NCBI GenBank assembly: GCA_001899715.1
Contig: MKWI01000023.1
Location: forward strand, 1 to 64,000
Direction: 5' to 3'
Origin: Sphingobium sp. 66-54
GTDB taxonomy: Bacteria; Pseudomonadota; Alphaproteobacteria; Sphingomonadales; Sphingomonadaceae
Length of the DNA: 64,000 nt
This document shows, one piece after another, positions 63,686 to 64,000 of the stretch; within the stretch, counting starts at the first letter, position 1; every line of letters begins with the position of its first letter. The translations under genes and the position numbers were made by a program. The notes under the pieces were generated by a model. The model saw nothing but the letters and a program-made list of their open reading frames with translations. It was not told the DNA's origin and did no database searches.

Positions 63686-64000
63686 CTAGAAATGGCCAGC
63701 GGTGATCCGCCCGGACGTTGCCAGCATCACGGGGGAATTGACGAGGTATCGGATGGCGTCGGCCGCATGGTCGGCGGCGGTCGTGTCCACGTCCTCAAGG
63801 CGCACATCGTCGCGCGGGAGGAGCGGCAGGGTTTCGAGGGCGTAGCGGCACCGCTCGGACAGCCAGAGGCCGGGCGTGTCGGGGTCGCCGTCGCGGGCGG
63901 CGGCCATCATGGCCTTCACCTTCACCCAGCCGGAAATTCGGTCCTTGCGAGGCTTCACCAGGTGCAGGCCGTATTTCGCAAGCTGCTCAATCAGCGTGTC
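63686..64000 (-). CDS. phage terminase large subunit, C-terminal part (5' end beyond window)
   Basis: WLSERCRYALETLPLLPRDDVRLEDVDTTAADHAADAIRYLV is the conserved TerL C-terminal nuclease segment; frame stays open to base 64000 (DTLIEQLAKYGLHLVKPRKDR). Confidence 0.85.
   Translation of the reverse strand, partial: DTLIEQLAKYGLHLVKPRKDRISGWVKVKAMMAAARDGDPDTPGLWLSERCRYALETLPLLPRDDVRLEDVDTTAADHAADAIRYLVNSPVMLATSGRITAGHF

Overview
The window is a high-GC alphaproteobacterial chromosome segment. Gene content and intergenic repeats suggest a sphingomonad (inference). Most of it is ordinary: metG, tatD, leuC, map, scoAB, thiSG, aroQ, accBC, ccmCDEFGHI, purF, dnaKJ, norZ, dhaKL, hslVU, tRNA-Val(CAC) and tRNA-Arg(TCT). 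The parts that stand out are: (i) a 14-gene, one-strand, largely translationally coupled catabolic operon (about 249-12796); (ii) a ParD-like/map pair behind a 10-bp inverted repeat, followed by a perfect 3 x 23-bp tandem repeat; (iii) a DhaK-DhaL-HAD-class II aldolase cluster; (iv) a tRNA-Arg junction where a truncated tRNA-Arg copy precedes an intact tRNA-Arg, then a visibly A/T-richer three-gene operon of unrecognised proteins (60148-62108), then an opposite-strand phage-like block ending in a terminase large subunit C-terminus cut by the window edge. The three-gene operon is the best candidate for an undescribed, island-borne system. All functional names come from reading the protein sequences; no database search was run.
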